From Bacteroidales bacterium (GTDB lineage: Bacteria > Bacteroidota > Bacteroidia > Bacteroidales > FEN-979), in assembly GCA_023229525.1 (NCBI GenBank), contig JALNZC010000041.1, positions 1 to 36,182 on the forward strand: DNA of 36,182 nucleotides, written 5' to 3'. Shown in pieces: positions 16,458 through 24,848 of this stretch. The number at the start of each line of letters is the position of its first letter. Position 1 is the stretch's first letter. Below the pieces are notes generated by a model. That model was not told where the DNA came from. It worked only from the letters and a program-made list of their open reading frames with translations, and ran no database searches. The translations under genes and the position numbers were made by a program.

Positions 16458-19379
16458 TTAACATTTTTTAAATGATAAAATCATTCCTGCAGCCATTTTC
16501 AGGTTGTTCAGAAGTATAGTTATGGAACATTTAACAATTGACATATCACCATTGGCTACTTTTACATGAATTTTAAAGTTGCCGTCACGCAACTCTTTTA
16601 TCTGCTTTTTCAGAACATTTTCAATCTTTTTCCGAAGCTTTTCAGGTATAATCGTCTGAATAAAATTTTGATCCTGAACCTCCTCACGTTTTTTCCCAAA
16701 AAATGTTTCAGCTTCAGGATTAAACTCCAATATTTTCCCGTCCGTTGATAATTTAATTATTATGTCTGAAGATGAATTCAGGAGTAAACTATTCATCTGT
16801 TCGGTTTCATGCAATTTTAATTCTACCTTCTTGAGATCGGATATGTTGATAAATGTGATGACCAGTCCGTCTATTCTGTCATCAATCGTGCGATAGGGCA
16901 TAATGCGAATTGAAAACCATCGTCCATCTTTCGTTGGAATGGGTTTTTGTATGAATACGAGTGTCTTTAATACCTCAAGTGCATCGGCAGACAATTCGGG
17001 GTATAAAAGGTCGGAAACCAGGTCGGTAAAAGGTCGTCCGATATCACTCTTAATCAGTTTGAAAATTTTGGTCGACTGAATAGTAAAACGACGGATATGC
17101 AGTTCTTTATCGAGGAACAAAGTGGCAATATCAGTACTGTTGAGCAGGTTTTTCATATCGTTGTTCACCCTCGTAAAATCATCCACTTTCGACTGTAACT
17201 CAGCATTCAGGGTTTGAAGTTCTTCATTCAGGCTTTGCATTTCTTCTTTTGAACTTGTAAGTTCTTCATTGGTAGATTGCAATTCCTCGTTTGTAGATTG
17301 TAATTCCTCATTTGTTGATTTCAGTTCTTCCTGCGAAGTCTGCATTTCTTCGAGTGTGTCCTGCAACTTTTCACGGGTATACTTCAGCTCTTTCTCAAGC
17401 TCCGATTGCCTGATACTGTGTAAAGTCTTCTTTTCTTTTTTCGATGGTAGTTTGATGTCTGCATTTTCAGGAACATCGGTAAAGATGATCATTAACATAC
17501 CATTCAGAGGCTCCGGTTTCTCAATCCATTGAATTCTGATATCTAAAATTTGTGCCTCGCCATTTGTACCGACTTTAAGGTTGCGCAGATACACCACTTC
17601 TTTTTTCATTATCGCTTTACGGAAGGCAACAGGAAATTCGTTGCGCAAGCCTTCGCGCAACATAGCGAAAATATTCATATTGGCTTTACCGACTGCAGGC
17701 TCCAGATATTTTCCCGTATGCCCGCTGATGTAAATAATATCTCCATTTTCGTTAACAAGCACCCCTACAGGTGTAAAATGTTGCAACAACAATTGGTCTG
17801 CAAGTGTCTGAATATTTACGGTGACTTTGGCAGGTATTTGTTTTTCAATTGTGACCGGTTTGGCCCGGGAAAATGCAGCGGGAAAATCAAATAGTTCAGG
17901 CGACAGCGCAGTAACAGCCCGTTTGAAAATCTTCAATTTGATATCCATTGGTGTAAAAAGGTGACTCTGTAGTCCCAGTGTTTCGGAGCTACCCAACAGC
18001 ATAATTCCATTAGGGTTCATACTATAATAAAACAGTCCAAGTAATTTCTTCTGCAACTCAGGCTCCAGGTATATAAGCAGATTGCGGCACGAAAGTATAT
18101 CGATCTTGGTAAAAGGAGGATGCATAATGATGTTGTGTTGGGCAAACACCACCGTCTCCCTTATTTCGGTATTGATGAAATAACCTTCATCTGTAGTAAG
18201 GAAAAAGCGATTCAGACGATCAGCCGATACATCGGCAGCAATATTGGCAGGGAAAATACCTTTCCTGGCTATCTCAATAGCGTCGGGGTCGACATCGGTA
18301 GCAAAGATCTGTAATGAGAAGCCTCCGTGCGAATTTATTTTTTCAAGCGCTTCCTTAAATACTATCGCAAGTGAATATGCCTCTTCTCCAGTAGAACATC
18401 CCGGTACCCATGCCCGTAATATTGAACCGGGTTGCAGATTAGAAATAATATTTGGAATAACCGTTTCTTTCAACTTTTCCCATACAGCAGGATCGCGAAA
18501 AAAATTAGTTACACCGATCATCAATTCTTTGAAAAGAATATCCACTTCCTTTGGATTTTCCTGCAAAAAGTTAACATATGATGATATCCTTTCAATTTTA
18601 TGGACGCTCATACGTCTTTCAATGCGACGATATACAGTATTCTTTTTATATAAGGAAAAGTCGTTACCTGTATAGGTTCGAAGCAGAATAATAATCTTCT
18701 CCAGTGCGCTTTTATCTTTAATCTCTATATCCAGATCAGATTTGACGAGAGGAATATGTTTAAGGAATTCAAGGAGCCTGGAAGGTAATACGTTAGCCGG
18801 AGCCACCATATCAACAACCACGGAATCTATGGCATTGCGGGGCATGCTGTCGAATTTTGCGTTGGCAGGTTCCTGTACCATCACGATTCCGTTCCTTTCT
18901 TTTATGGCACGAAGTCCGATACTACCGTCGGATCCCATACCGGAAAGAATGAGACCAATACTACGTTCTTTCTGGTCGTCGGCCAGGGAGCGTAAGAAAA
19001 AATCAATTGGCAGGCGCAATCCTCTTGCTTCTTTCGGTTCAAAGAGATGAAGCCGTCCTTTTAATATCGACATGGTCTTGTTTGGCGGAATTACATACAC
19101 GCAGTCCGGTTTCACAACCAGGCGGTCCTGAACCTGAAAAACTTTCATTTTTGTAATTCGCTGAAGTAACTCCGGCAACATACCTTTTTGTGTAGGATCC
19201 AGATGTTGGATAACCACAAACGCCATCCCACTGTTTTCAGGCACATAACTGAGAAACTGTTCCAATGCTTCCAATCCACCGGCTGATGCACCGATCCCGA
19301 CTATTGGAAACTGACGGGCATCCGGATCAGAAGTCTTTTCTTTTGAATGCACCTTTGATTTAAGATTACCGGTTTTCAT
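16458..19379 (-). CDS. CheB-CheR-PAS fusion without kinase domain
   Basis: 973 residues. A CheB methylesterase domain (about 22-210) has the catalytic triad S32 (GIGASAGG), H59 (VIQHLDP) and D151 (GMGSDGS). A CheR methyltransferase domain (about 225-490) has the SAM loop WVPGCSTGEEAYS, FATDVDPDAIEIAR and LSCRNLLIYL. Then come a PAS-like segment (about 515-640), a coiled coil built of ELQSTNEELQSTNEEL repeats (about 655-725), and two more PAS domains to the C-terminus. Family members often end in a histidine kinase; this one does not, and no receptor or CheA is in the window. It may methylate something other than chemoreceptors. It follows the GT4 gene by 59 bp. Confidence 0.9.
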   Translation of the reverse strand: MKTGNLKSKVHSKEKTSDPDARQFPIVGIGASAGGLEALEQFLSYVPENSGMAFVVIQHLDPTQKGMLPELLQRITKMKVFQVQDRLVVKPDCVYVIPPNKTMSILKGRLHLFEPKEARGLRLPIDFFLRSLADDQKERSIGLILSGMGSDGSIGLRAIKERNGIVMVQEPANAKFDSMPRNAIDSVVVDMVAPANVLPSRLLEFLKHIPLVKSDLDIEIKDKSALEKIIILLRTYTGNDFSLYKKNTVYRRIERRMSVHKIERISSYVNFLQENPKEVDILFKELMIGVTNFFRDPAVWEKLKETVIPNIISNLQPGSILRAWVPGCSTGEEAYSLAIVFKEALEKINSHGGFSLQIFATDVDPDAIEIARKGIFPANIAADVSADRLNRFFLTTDEGYFINTEIRETVVFAQHNIIMHPPFTKIDILSCRNLLIYLEPELQKKLLGLFYYSMNPNGIMLLGSSETLGLQSHLFTPMDIKLKIFKRAVTALSPELFDFPAAFSRAKPVTIEKQIPAKVTVNIQTLADQLLLQHFTPVGVLVNENGDIIYISGHTGKYLEPAVGKANMNIFAMLREGLRNEFPVAFRKAIMKKEVVYLRNLKVGTNGEAQILDIRIQWIEKPEPLNGMLMIIFTDVPENADIKLPSKKEKKTLHSIRQSELEKELKYTREKLQDTLEEMQTSQEELKSTNEELQSTNEELQSTNEELTSSKEEMQSLNEELQTLNAELQSKVDDFTRVNNDMKNLLNSTDIATLFLDKELHIRRFTIQSTKIFKLIKSDIGRPFTDLVSDLLYPELSADALEVLKTLVFIQKPIPTKDGRWFSIRIMPYRTIDDRIDGLVITFINISDLKKVELKLHETEQMNSLLLNSSSDIIIKLSTDGKILEFNPEAETFFGKKREEVQDQNFIQTIIPEKLRKKIENVLKKQIKELRDGNFKIHVKVANGDMSIVKCSITILLNNLKMAAGMILSFKKC

Positions 19380-19438
19380 GCTAATGATTTATAAGACTGC
19401 ATATCAATACAAAGATAAAGTTAAATCACAATGGAATT

Positions 19439-21682
19439 TTACTGCTCATTCTTATACTTTCCCATGGTTAACCTGGCCATCAGGTAACTTACCGTTGACT
19501 CTGCTCCCTGGTTGAGGTTCACATGCGTTTCCTCAAGCCCATCGTAACACCCCCCTGTGCATGGATTATAAATAATCTGATGTAAGCGGTTTTTTCCTAA
19601 AAACCAGTTGAATGCAGTAACCATCTTCAAGTAGTAGTCTTTGTTCTTAAATACATCGTAAAATTTGCTTAATGTCATGATCGTATAGGCAACGTCGATA
19701 GGCTGTTCGCCAAAATGCCCTGCCACCTCTCCCTTTTGAAGCCAGTTTCTGTTGGAAATTACTTCAATCCCGTTTTCATTAAAGGTTTGTGACAAAAGAA
19801 AATCAAGCGACGACAGGGCAATATCCTTATAAATTGCATCTTCGGTCAGTAACCAGGCATATAACATGGCCTCAGGCAATATGCTGTTGGCATACGTCAG
19901 ATAACCTTCAAACCATCCCCATGTTGCATTCGATTCATGCCTGTACATCTGAACCAAACGATCGGCGAATGTTCTCAACAGGATGAGATTTTCGGGAGAC
20001 TTGATCGCGCTTTGATAGTAATATAACCCTTTTATAGCGAAAGCCATAGCCCGTGTGGAATGCACCGTACTGAAACGAGATAACGATTTTTTAAAAATTG
20101 CTGCAGCCTCTGATGTGATATCCGTGGGGAAGAGACCTGTTAATGATATCAGATATCCCAAAGCCCAAATGGCCCGTCCATTTGAATCATCAAGGTTCGT
20201 GGCTTTATTTTGATCTATAAAAGTTTTATCCTTATCCACATAATTAAGAAAGTCGCCGCCGGGCTGGATACAATATCTGATAAATCCGAGATATTTACGA
20301 ATGTCATGGATCCTCTTTTCATCGCCTTCCGATTTGAAGTACATACACATGGCCACCAGGGCCCTTGCATTATCATCGAGGGTATAACCGGAACTGATAT
20401 CGGGTTGGTTGATTTTTGAAAACTGAATGATACCGGTATGGGTTGTCATTTGCTTCACGTGGTTCAGGCTGATCACCGGCAGGTTATATTGGATATTGAT
20501 TTTATCGCCGGAAGTCTTTCCGAAAAGCATGGCGTGTGCAACAGCTGAATTTTCCCAGGCGGTGGAAACTATTTTCTGCAAGGTGTTTGAACTGATACTT
20601 CTTCTTAAAGGGCCATTGTTGAGTAACCGGATAACGCCTTCGGCTAATTGCTGCGCATTGCAGAAATCGAATATGATCCCTGTATCCTTGGTCAAAACTT
20701 CCTTTGCATGGGGAATTGGTGTGGATATGATGGGGCAGGCGCAACTCATGGCATAAACAAAAGTACCGCTTACGGCCTGGTCGGGATCGTTGGTGGTAAA
20801 CACATAAATATCGGTTAGCTGAAGATATTCCAAAAGATCCGGCAAAGCCAGGAAATTGTTGATAAATATCACATGATCCTGAAGCCCATAATCCCTCACT
20901 TTTTGTTCCAAACCTTCACGGTATTTTTCACCTTCACTCTTCACCACTTCAGGATGGGTTTTACCGATCACCAGGAATACCACATCCGGACAAGTTTTTA
21001 TGATGGCCGGTAATGCTTCCAAAGTGGTTTCAATACTTTTTCCAGAACTGAGCAGACCGAAAGTGGTAAGCACTTTCCTGTCCTTTAATCCATATTTCGT
21101 TTTTAAAACCCGTCTGCTTAAATGGGGTACCAGGTGTGTGCCGTGTGCTATCATTGATATTTTTTGCTGTTGTATGCCATAAACTTCCGTTAATATTTCA
21201 GCCGAATTATTTGTCATGACCACGATTGACTCGCAGGCAGCTGCGATTAGCTTTACTTTTTTCTTTAACCGGGCATCGGGATGAGGCAGTACGGTATGAA
21301 AAACAACAATAACCGGTTTTGAAAGTTTCGATAAAAATTTCAGAAATGGTCGCGGCTGTTTATGAAAAAAGCCAAATTCATGCTGGACAAGGACAATTTT
21401 AATGTCGTTATCCTGATTAATCTTAATAGCCAATTTTTCATAATCTTTGGCTACCGATGTTTTAAGAATATATTTTACTTCGTCGGGATAAGGATAAGTT
21501 GTACCATTTGATTCCAGCGCACAAACCTTGATGGACAGTGAATTGCTGAATTTATTATTAAGCGCCTTGATCAGATCCTGCGAATAGGTAGCTATACCAC
21601 ATACCCTTGGTGGATAGGAGGTAATGAACAGGATCTCAGCCGGGTTTTCGAATAGCGCTTTATTTATCATCTTTCTCAACAT
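19439..21682 (-). CDS. GT4 glycosyltransferase fused to an alpha/alpha-toroid domain
   Basis: 747 residues with two parts. Residues 14-395 are a GT-B family 4 glycosyltransferase: N-terminal SYPPRVCGIATYSQDL (22-37), and the C-terminal Rossmann half with VSGTFVYAMSCACPIISTP (about 303-321) and IPHAKEVL in the donor-binding region. Residues about 425-745 are helical, with LDDNARALVAM (about 430), DDSNGRAIWALGYL and a second repeated set of short helices, as in alpha/alpha6 barrels of glycoside hydrolases. The ATG at 21682 overlaps the GH130 gene by 23 bp, so the two are coupled and probably act on one glycan. The sugar is unknown. Confidence 0.8.
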   Translation of the reverse strand: MLRKMINKALFENPAEILFITSYPPRVCGIATYSQDLIKALNNKFSNSLSIKVCALESNGTTYPYPDEVKYILKTSVAKDYEKLAIKINQDNDIKIVLVQHEFGFFHKQPRPFLKFLSKLSKPVIVVFHTVLPHPDARLKKKVKLIAAACESIVVMTNNSAEILTEVYGIQQQKISMIAHGTHLVPHLSRRVLKTKYGLKDRKVLTTFGLLSSGKSIETTLEALPAIIKTCPDVVFLVIGKTHPEVVKSEGEKYREGLEQKVRDYGLQDHVIFINNFLALPDLLEYLQLTDIYVFTTNDPDQAVSGTFVYAMSCACPIISTPIPHAKEVLTKDTGIIFDFCNAQQLAEGVIRLLNNGPLRRSISSNTLQKIVSTAWENSAVAHAMLFGKTSGDKINIQYNLPVISLNHVKQMTTHTGIIQFSKINQPDISSGYTLDDNARALVAMCMYFKSEGDEKRIHDIRKYLGFIRYCIQPGGDFLNYVDKDKTFIDQNKATNLDDSNGRAIWALGYLISLTGLFPTDITSEAAAIFKKSLSRFSTVHSTRAMAFAIKGLYYYQSAIKSPENLILLRTFADRLVQMYRHESNATWGWFEGYLTYANSILPEAMLYAWLLTEDAIYKDIALSSLDFLLSQTFNENGIEVISNRNWLQKGEVAGHFGEQPIDVAYTIMTLSKFYDVFKNKDYYLKMVTAFNWFLGKNRLHQIIYNPCTGGCYDGLEETHVNLNQGAESTVSYLMARLTMGKYKNEQ

Positions 21683-22703
21683 ACATTAAAAGTTCGGCCA
21701 GTAAATCCGTAAAATTCACCGAGGCACAGGCAATCAGGCTATCTGCAGCGCCATAATAGATAAACAGGGTATTCCCGAATAATGCAGTGCCCGTTGGAAA
21801 ACAGACATTATTTACCTCCCCAATCCGTTCCCATTCATATTCAGGTGAAAACAAGGCATAAGGCAAACGGGCGAGCTCCTTTGAAGGATCATTTAAATCC
21901 AGCAAAGCGGCGCAGGCAGAATATACCCGCCCTTTGCGGGTTTCTTCAACCCCATGATAAATCAATAGCCAGCCGTGCTCTGTTTCAATCGGAGGGCAGC
22001 CACTGCCCATGTAATTTGACTCGTGCGCATAAACAGGATCGAGCACAATATGTTCAGGCAGGTTGAGAAAGTAGTTTCCCCAGAATTCTTTGGTAAGGTC
22101 CTTTATACTATCTACAAAAACAATTTGAATGCCAGGTCTGATCCGGTGCAGGAAAACCAATTTACCATTGATCTTCCGGGGAAAGAAAATCACGTTTTTA
22201 TCCCACAACATTATTTTTTTTTCAGGATCTGCCGCCTGATAGTAAAACTTATGATTACGGTAATAATTTTCATTTACTTTCCCGGCCGATTCGGCGAGAA
22301 ATACAAATTCCGCATAGGTGATGGGAGGAACAATGATCCCCTGCTTTGTAAAATTCTTCAGATCTTTTGAAGTAGCTAGAGCCCCGCGGGCATTGATGCC
22401 ATCGTACCCGGTATAGGTCAAATAAAACAGGTCATCAATCTTTACAATACGGGCATCTTCAACCCCATGCGATTCATACTCGAATTCAGGGATCATGAAC
22501 GGCTTATCCCATCGTTCGGAAACTGTCAACGGTCCATCCAGTTTGCAATAGCCTATAGTCGAATAATTTCCTTTTCTCACAGCCCGATAAAACATATGAA
22601 CATTGTCACCTGCACGTATTATGGCAGGATTAAGAACTCCTTCTCTTTCAAATTCCAGATCGGTCGGTGTTAATATTATACCTGCTTTGTTAACTTCTAT
22701 CAT
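21660..22703 (-). CDS. GH130 family mannoside phosphorylase-like enzyme
   Basis: 347 residues forming the five-bladed propeller of GH130, whose known members reversibly phosphorolyse beta-mannosides (releasing mannose 1-phosphate) or hydrolyse them. Markers are LNPAIIRAGDNVHMFYRAV (24-42), HGVEDARIVKIDDLFYLTYT (79-98, candidate proton donor D83), FPRKINGKLVFLHR and GCPPIETEHGWLLIYHGV. No signal peptide is present, so it acts in the cytosol. The ATG overlaps the AI-2E stop as ATGA (22700-22703). With a GT4 partner, synthesis or turnover of an intracellular mannose-containing oligosaccharide is plausible; the direction of the reaction is not readable. Confidence 0.85.
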   Translation of the reverse strand: MIEVNKAGIILTPTDLEFEREGVLNPAIIRAGDNVHMFYRAVRKGNYSTIGYCKLDGPLTVSERWDKPFMIPEFEYESHGVEDARIVKIDDLFYLTYTGYDGINARGALATSKDLKNFTKQGIIVPPITYAEFVFLAESAGKVNENYYRNHKFYYQAADPEKKIMLWDKNVIFFPRKINGKLVFLHRIRPGIQIVFVDSIKDLTKEFWGNYFLNLPEHIVLDPVYAHESNYMGSGCPPIETEHGWLLIYHGVEETRKGRVYSACAALLDLNDPSKELARLPYALFSPEYEWERIGEVNNVCFPTGTALFGNTLFIYYGAADSLIACASVNFTDLLAELLMYVEKDDK

Positions 22704-23836
22704 GTGGATTTATATTTTATCCGCTTCAGGCGGATCGGTTTGATTTTTAATAATGAAGGCATGGTATCGCCCAATAAAAATCCCCAGGGCTTTAAGGTTT
22801 CAATGTGATCGAAAATGACTTTCACAATGGCAAGAAGCGGTATGGAAAGAAACATGCCGGGTATGCCCCATAAAGCATTTCCTGCAAGAACCACCATGAT
22901 GGAGAAAAGTGCGTTGATCTTTACTTTTGAGGCAACTAATTTTGGAACAATATAATTATTGTCTATCAACTGGATGATATAATAGGCTATCAGAACGTAA
23001 ACCGCATACCAGGCCGTCGATTTGGTAGCCACTGCGATCATCATGGGCAAAGCTACTGCAACAATTCCCCCGATATATGGAATGACGTTGAGCAAAGCGC
23101 CAATAATGCCGAGCATGATTGCATAATCGATACCAAGTATAAGTAAGGCAGTGGAATTCAGTGTTGCCACGATGACCGCTTCAATGACCAGCCCGATAAG
23201 ATAGCGCTGGATAACGGTTTTTGTCTGGGTTACTATTTCATTTACCTGGCTTGGATTACTTTTGGCAAACACCCTGCGGATAAATTCAAGTAATAGGGGC
23301 TGGTAAAATAATATCATGAAGATGTAAACGGGAATTAAAAACAAGATCACGACCCCGCCTCCGACATTGACAAGTGTTTGTCCTATGGAAGCGCCGCTGG
23401 TATTGATCAATTCACCCTTGGTTTTCAGGAGCCATGCATCTATTTTTTGAGGGTTTATATCAAAATAACCGGATGCCCAGGTGACGGTCTGGTTGAGTAG
23501 AACGGTAAACTTATCCACCAGTACCGGCCATGATTCGCTAAACCGGTTTGCCTGCGAAAAGAAAAAGGCGCCAAGCCCGGCAATAACTAAAATGGTAAGT
23601 AATAAAGTAATAATAATGGCAATAACCCTGTTCATTTTAAACCGCAGGAAAAAATTTACGACCGGATGTAGCAGGATAGCCAGGATGATTGCGAAAACAA
23701 GTGGGACAATAATGCCCCGCGCGATGTACAACATCGATAACAAAACAAAAAAACCAATGAGAACAATGGTTGTTTTCGCGTAAAATGGAAAATTTAATTC
23801 TTTAACTATCAAAGCTTTTACCTTTTTCCAGTCCAA
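22700..23836 (-). CDS. AI-2E family transporter (PerM/UPF0118)
   Basis: 378 residues, with about seven to eight helices: two near the start (22-60), one around 68-92, a large periplasmic segment to about 150, and the rest from 155 to 345. The conserved IGALLNVIPYIGGIVAVALP, QLIDNNYIVPKLV and NALWGIPGMFLSIPLLAI identify the AI-2E/PerM family; its members transport autoinducer-2 or act as Na+/H+ antiporters, and the substrate here is unknown. No ATG exists near the start. The TTG at 23836 overlaps the lipoprotein gene by 19 bp; a second TTG at 23812 has a GGAAAAAGG stretch in front and is a fair alternative. Confidence 0.88.
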   Translation of the reverse strand: MDWKKVKALIVKELNFPFYAKTTIVLIGFFVLLSMLYIARGIIVPLVFAIILAILLHPVVNFFLRFKMNRVIAIIITLLLTILVIAGLGAFFFSQANRFSESWPVLVDKFTVLLNQTVTWASGYFDINPQKIDAWLLKTKGELINTSGASIGQTLVNVGGGVVILFLIPVYIFMILFYQPLLLEFIRRVFAKSNPSQVNEIVTQTKTVIQRYLIGLVIEAVIVATLNSTALLILGIDYAIMLGIIGALLNVIPYIGGIVAVALPMMIAVATKSTAWYAVYVLIAYYIIQLIDNNYIVPKLVASKVKINALFSIMVVLAGNALWGIPGMFLSIPLLAIVKVIFDHIETLKPWGFLLGDTMPSLLKIKPIRLKRIKYKST

Positions 23837-24267
23837 AAATCCCTGAAAGCTTTACCCTGTTCCTCCATGTCGTGTTTGAATTTGAGCCTTAAGGATTCCC
23901 AGTTTTCTTTTTGTTCTTCATTAAAAGCCTCCAGCCTCTTTCTCATTTCCCTGTTTTGTTGTTCCAGTTCCGCCAGTTTCTGCTCATATCGGGCTCTGTT
24001 TTCTTTTTTCTCGTTGTTTATCCTTACCCTGAATGCAGCTATCTTTTTATCATTGTAAGTGATTATTTGTTCATATTCGTTTTTAAACGCCTGAATAGAA
24101 TCTTTAATCGCCTGATCCAATTCCCTTTGAGCTGCCGCAACCTTTTCGTTTGCAGCCTGTACTTTGTCCTGGGCATCTTTCACTTTTTCGGATGATGACT
24201 GGCAACCGGTTATCATTGATCCTGCCATAAATACTGTTATAGCAAGGGTTATCATTGTTTTTTTCAT
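23818..24267 (-). CDS. sll1863-like coiled-coil stress lipoprotein
   Basis: 149 residues. A lipoprotein signal (MKKTMITLAITVFMAG, lipobox MITGC with the Cys at 22) is followed by an uninterrupted, highly charged helix predicted to form a coiled coil (EKVKDAQDKVQAANEKVAAA ... ). The central NDKKIAAFRVRINNEKKENR and the end KFKHDMEEQGKAFRDF match the sll1863 family of stress-response proteins found in Bacteroidetes. The ATG at 24267 gives a proper lipoprotein signal; a TTG at 24303 would add 12 polar residues ahead of it and is rejected. It is second in the operon after the cupin gene. Confidence 0.82.
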   Translation of the reverse strand: MKKTMITLAITVFMAGSMITGCQSSSEKVKDAQDKVQAANEKVAAAQRELDQAIKDSIQAFKNEYEQIITYNDKKIAAFRVRINNEKKENRARYEQKLAELEQQNREMRKRLEAFNEEQKENWESLRLKFKHDMEEQGKAFRDFWTGKR

Positions 24268-24335
24268 TTTATTTATTTGTTTGTTATTGGTTAAAAATTT
24301 CAATTGAGAGATTAAATATTGTATATGAATTTTCT

Positions 24336-24683
24336 TTATTCGTATCCGCTTTTTATGATGGTCGATATCATTTTAAAACGCTGGTTGGCCTTTACAATGT
24401 TCGATGTATGTGCCGGTATAATTATTGACTCCCCTGTTTCCAGTATGTTCGACACTCCATCGATCACAACTTCAGCCGTACCGTCAATGATCTGGACAAA
24501 CGTGTCGAACGGAATTATTTTTTCACTCATGGCTTCACCTGTATCACATGACACCGCACTGACGTTGCCTGTTGTTTTTTTAAAAATCGTTTTAATAACC
24601 ACTGAATTCGGGACATATTCAATGATCTCCACAATAATAAATGCCTTTGCTTTTTCAACTTCGGTAATTTCCATGGTTTTCAT
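24336..24683 (-). CDS. Cupin-domain protein
   Basis: A 115-residue single-domain cupin: VIKTIFKKTTG, then GEAMSEKIIPFDTFVQIIDG (motif 1 region), TAEVVIDG, and the GESIIIPAHTSNIVKA motif 2. The usual metal-binding HxH of motif 1 is absent (SEKII in its place), so metal binding and enzyme activity are doubtful; a sensory or regulatory role is possible. I chose the ATG at 24683 (MKTMEITE); a TTG at 24713 adds ten residues without family support. It is the first gene behind box G and heads the eight-gene operon reaching to position 13305. Confidence 0.82.
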   Translation of the reverse strand: MKTMEITEVEKAKAFIIVEIIEYVPNSVVIKTIFKKTTGNVSAVSCDTGEAMSEKIIPFDTFVQIIDGTAEVVIDGVSNILETGESIIIPAHTSNIVKANQRFKMISTIIKSGYE

Positions 24684-24780
24684 TCTGAATGCCGGTTTAA
24701 AAAACTGAAACAAAGATCAAAGACCGGTTTTTATTCAACCGTTGATAAATTGGGCTTCAAGAGAGAATTAAATTACCCGG

Positions 24781-24848
24781 CAAAGTTGCACCCGATTGTT
24801 GCGAAAACCATTACATAATTCCGGGAATAAGTTACATTATTCACACAT
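24781..24848 (-). promoter_or_regulatory. Regulon box G plus -7 element
   Basis: On the minus strand the box (24810-24848) reads ATGTGTGAATAATGTAAC ... ATTATGTAAT. TTTG of CAACTTTG (24781-24784) follows after exactly 25 bp. The box overlaps the last 8 bases of the AraC-type gene: its stop codon TGA is part of ATGTGTGA. It drives the cupin operon with a leader of about 90 bases. Confidence 0.87.
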
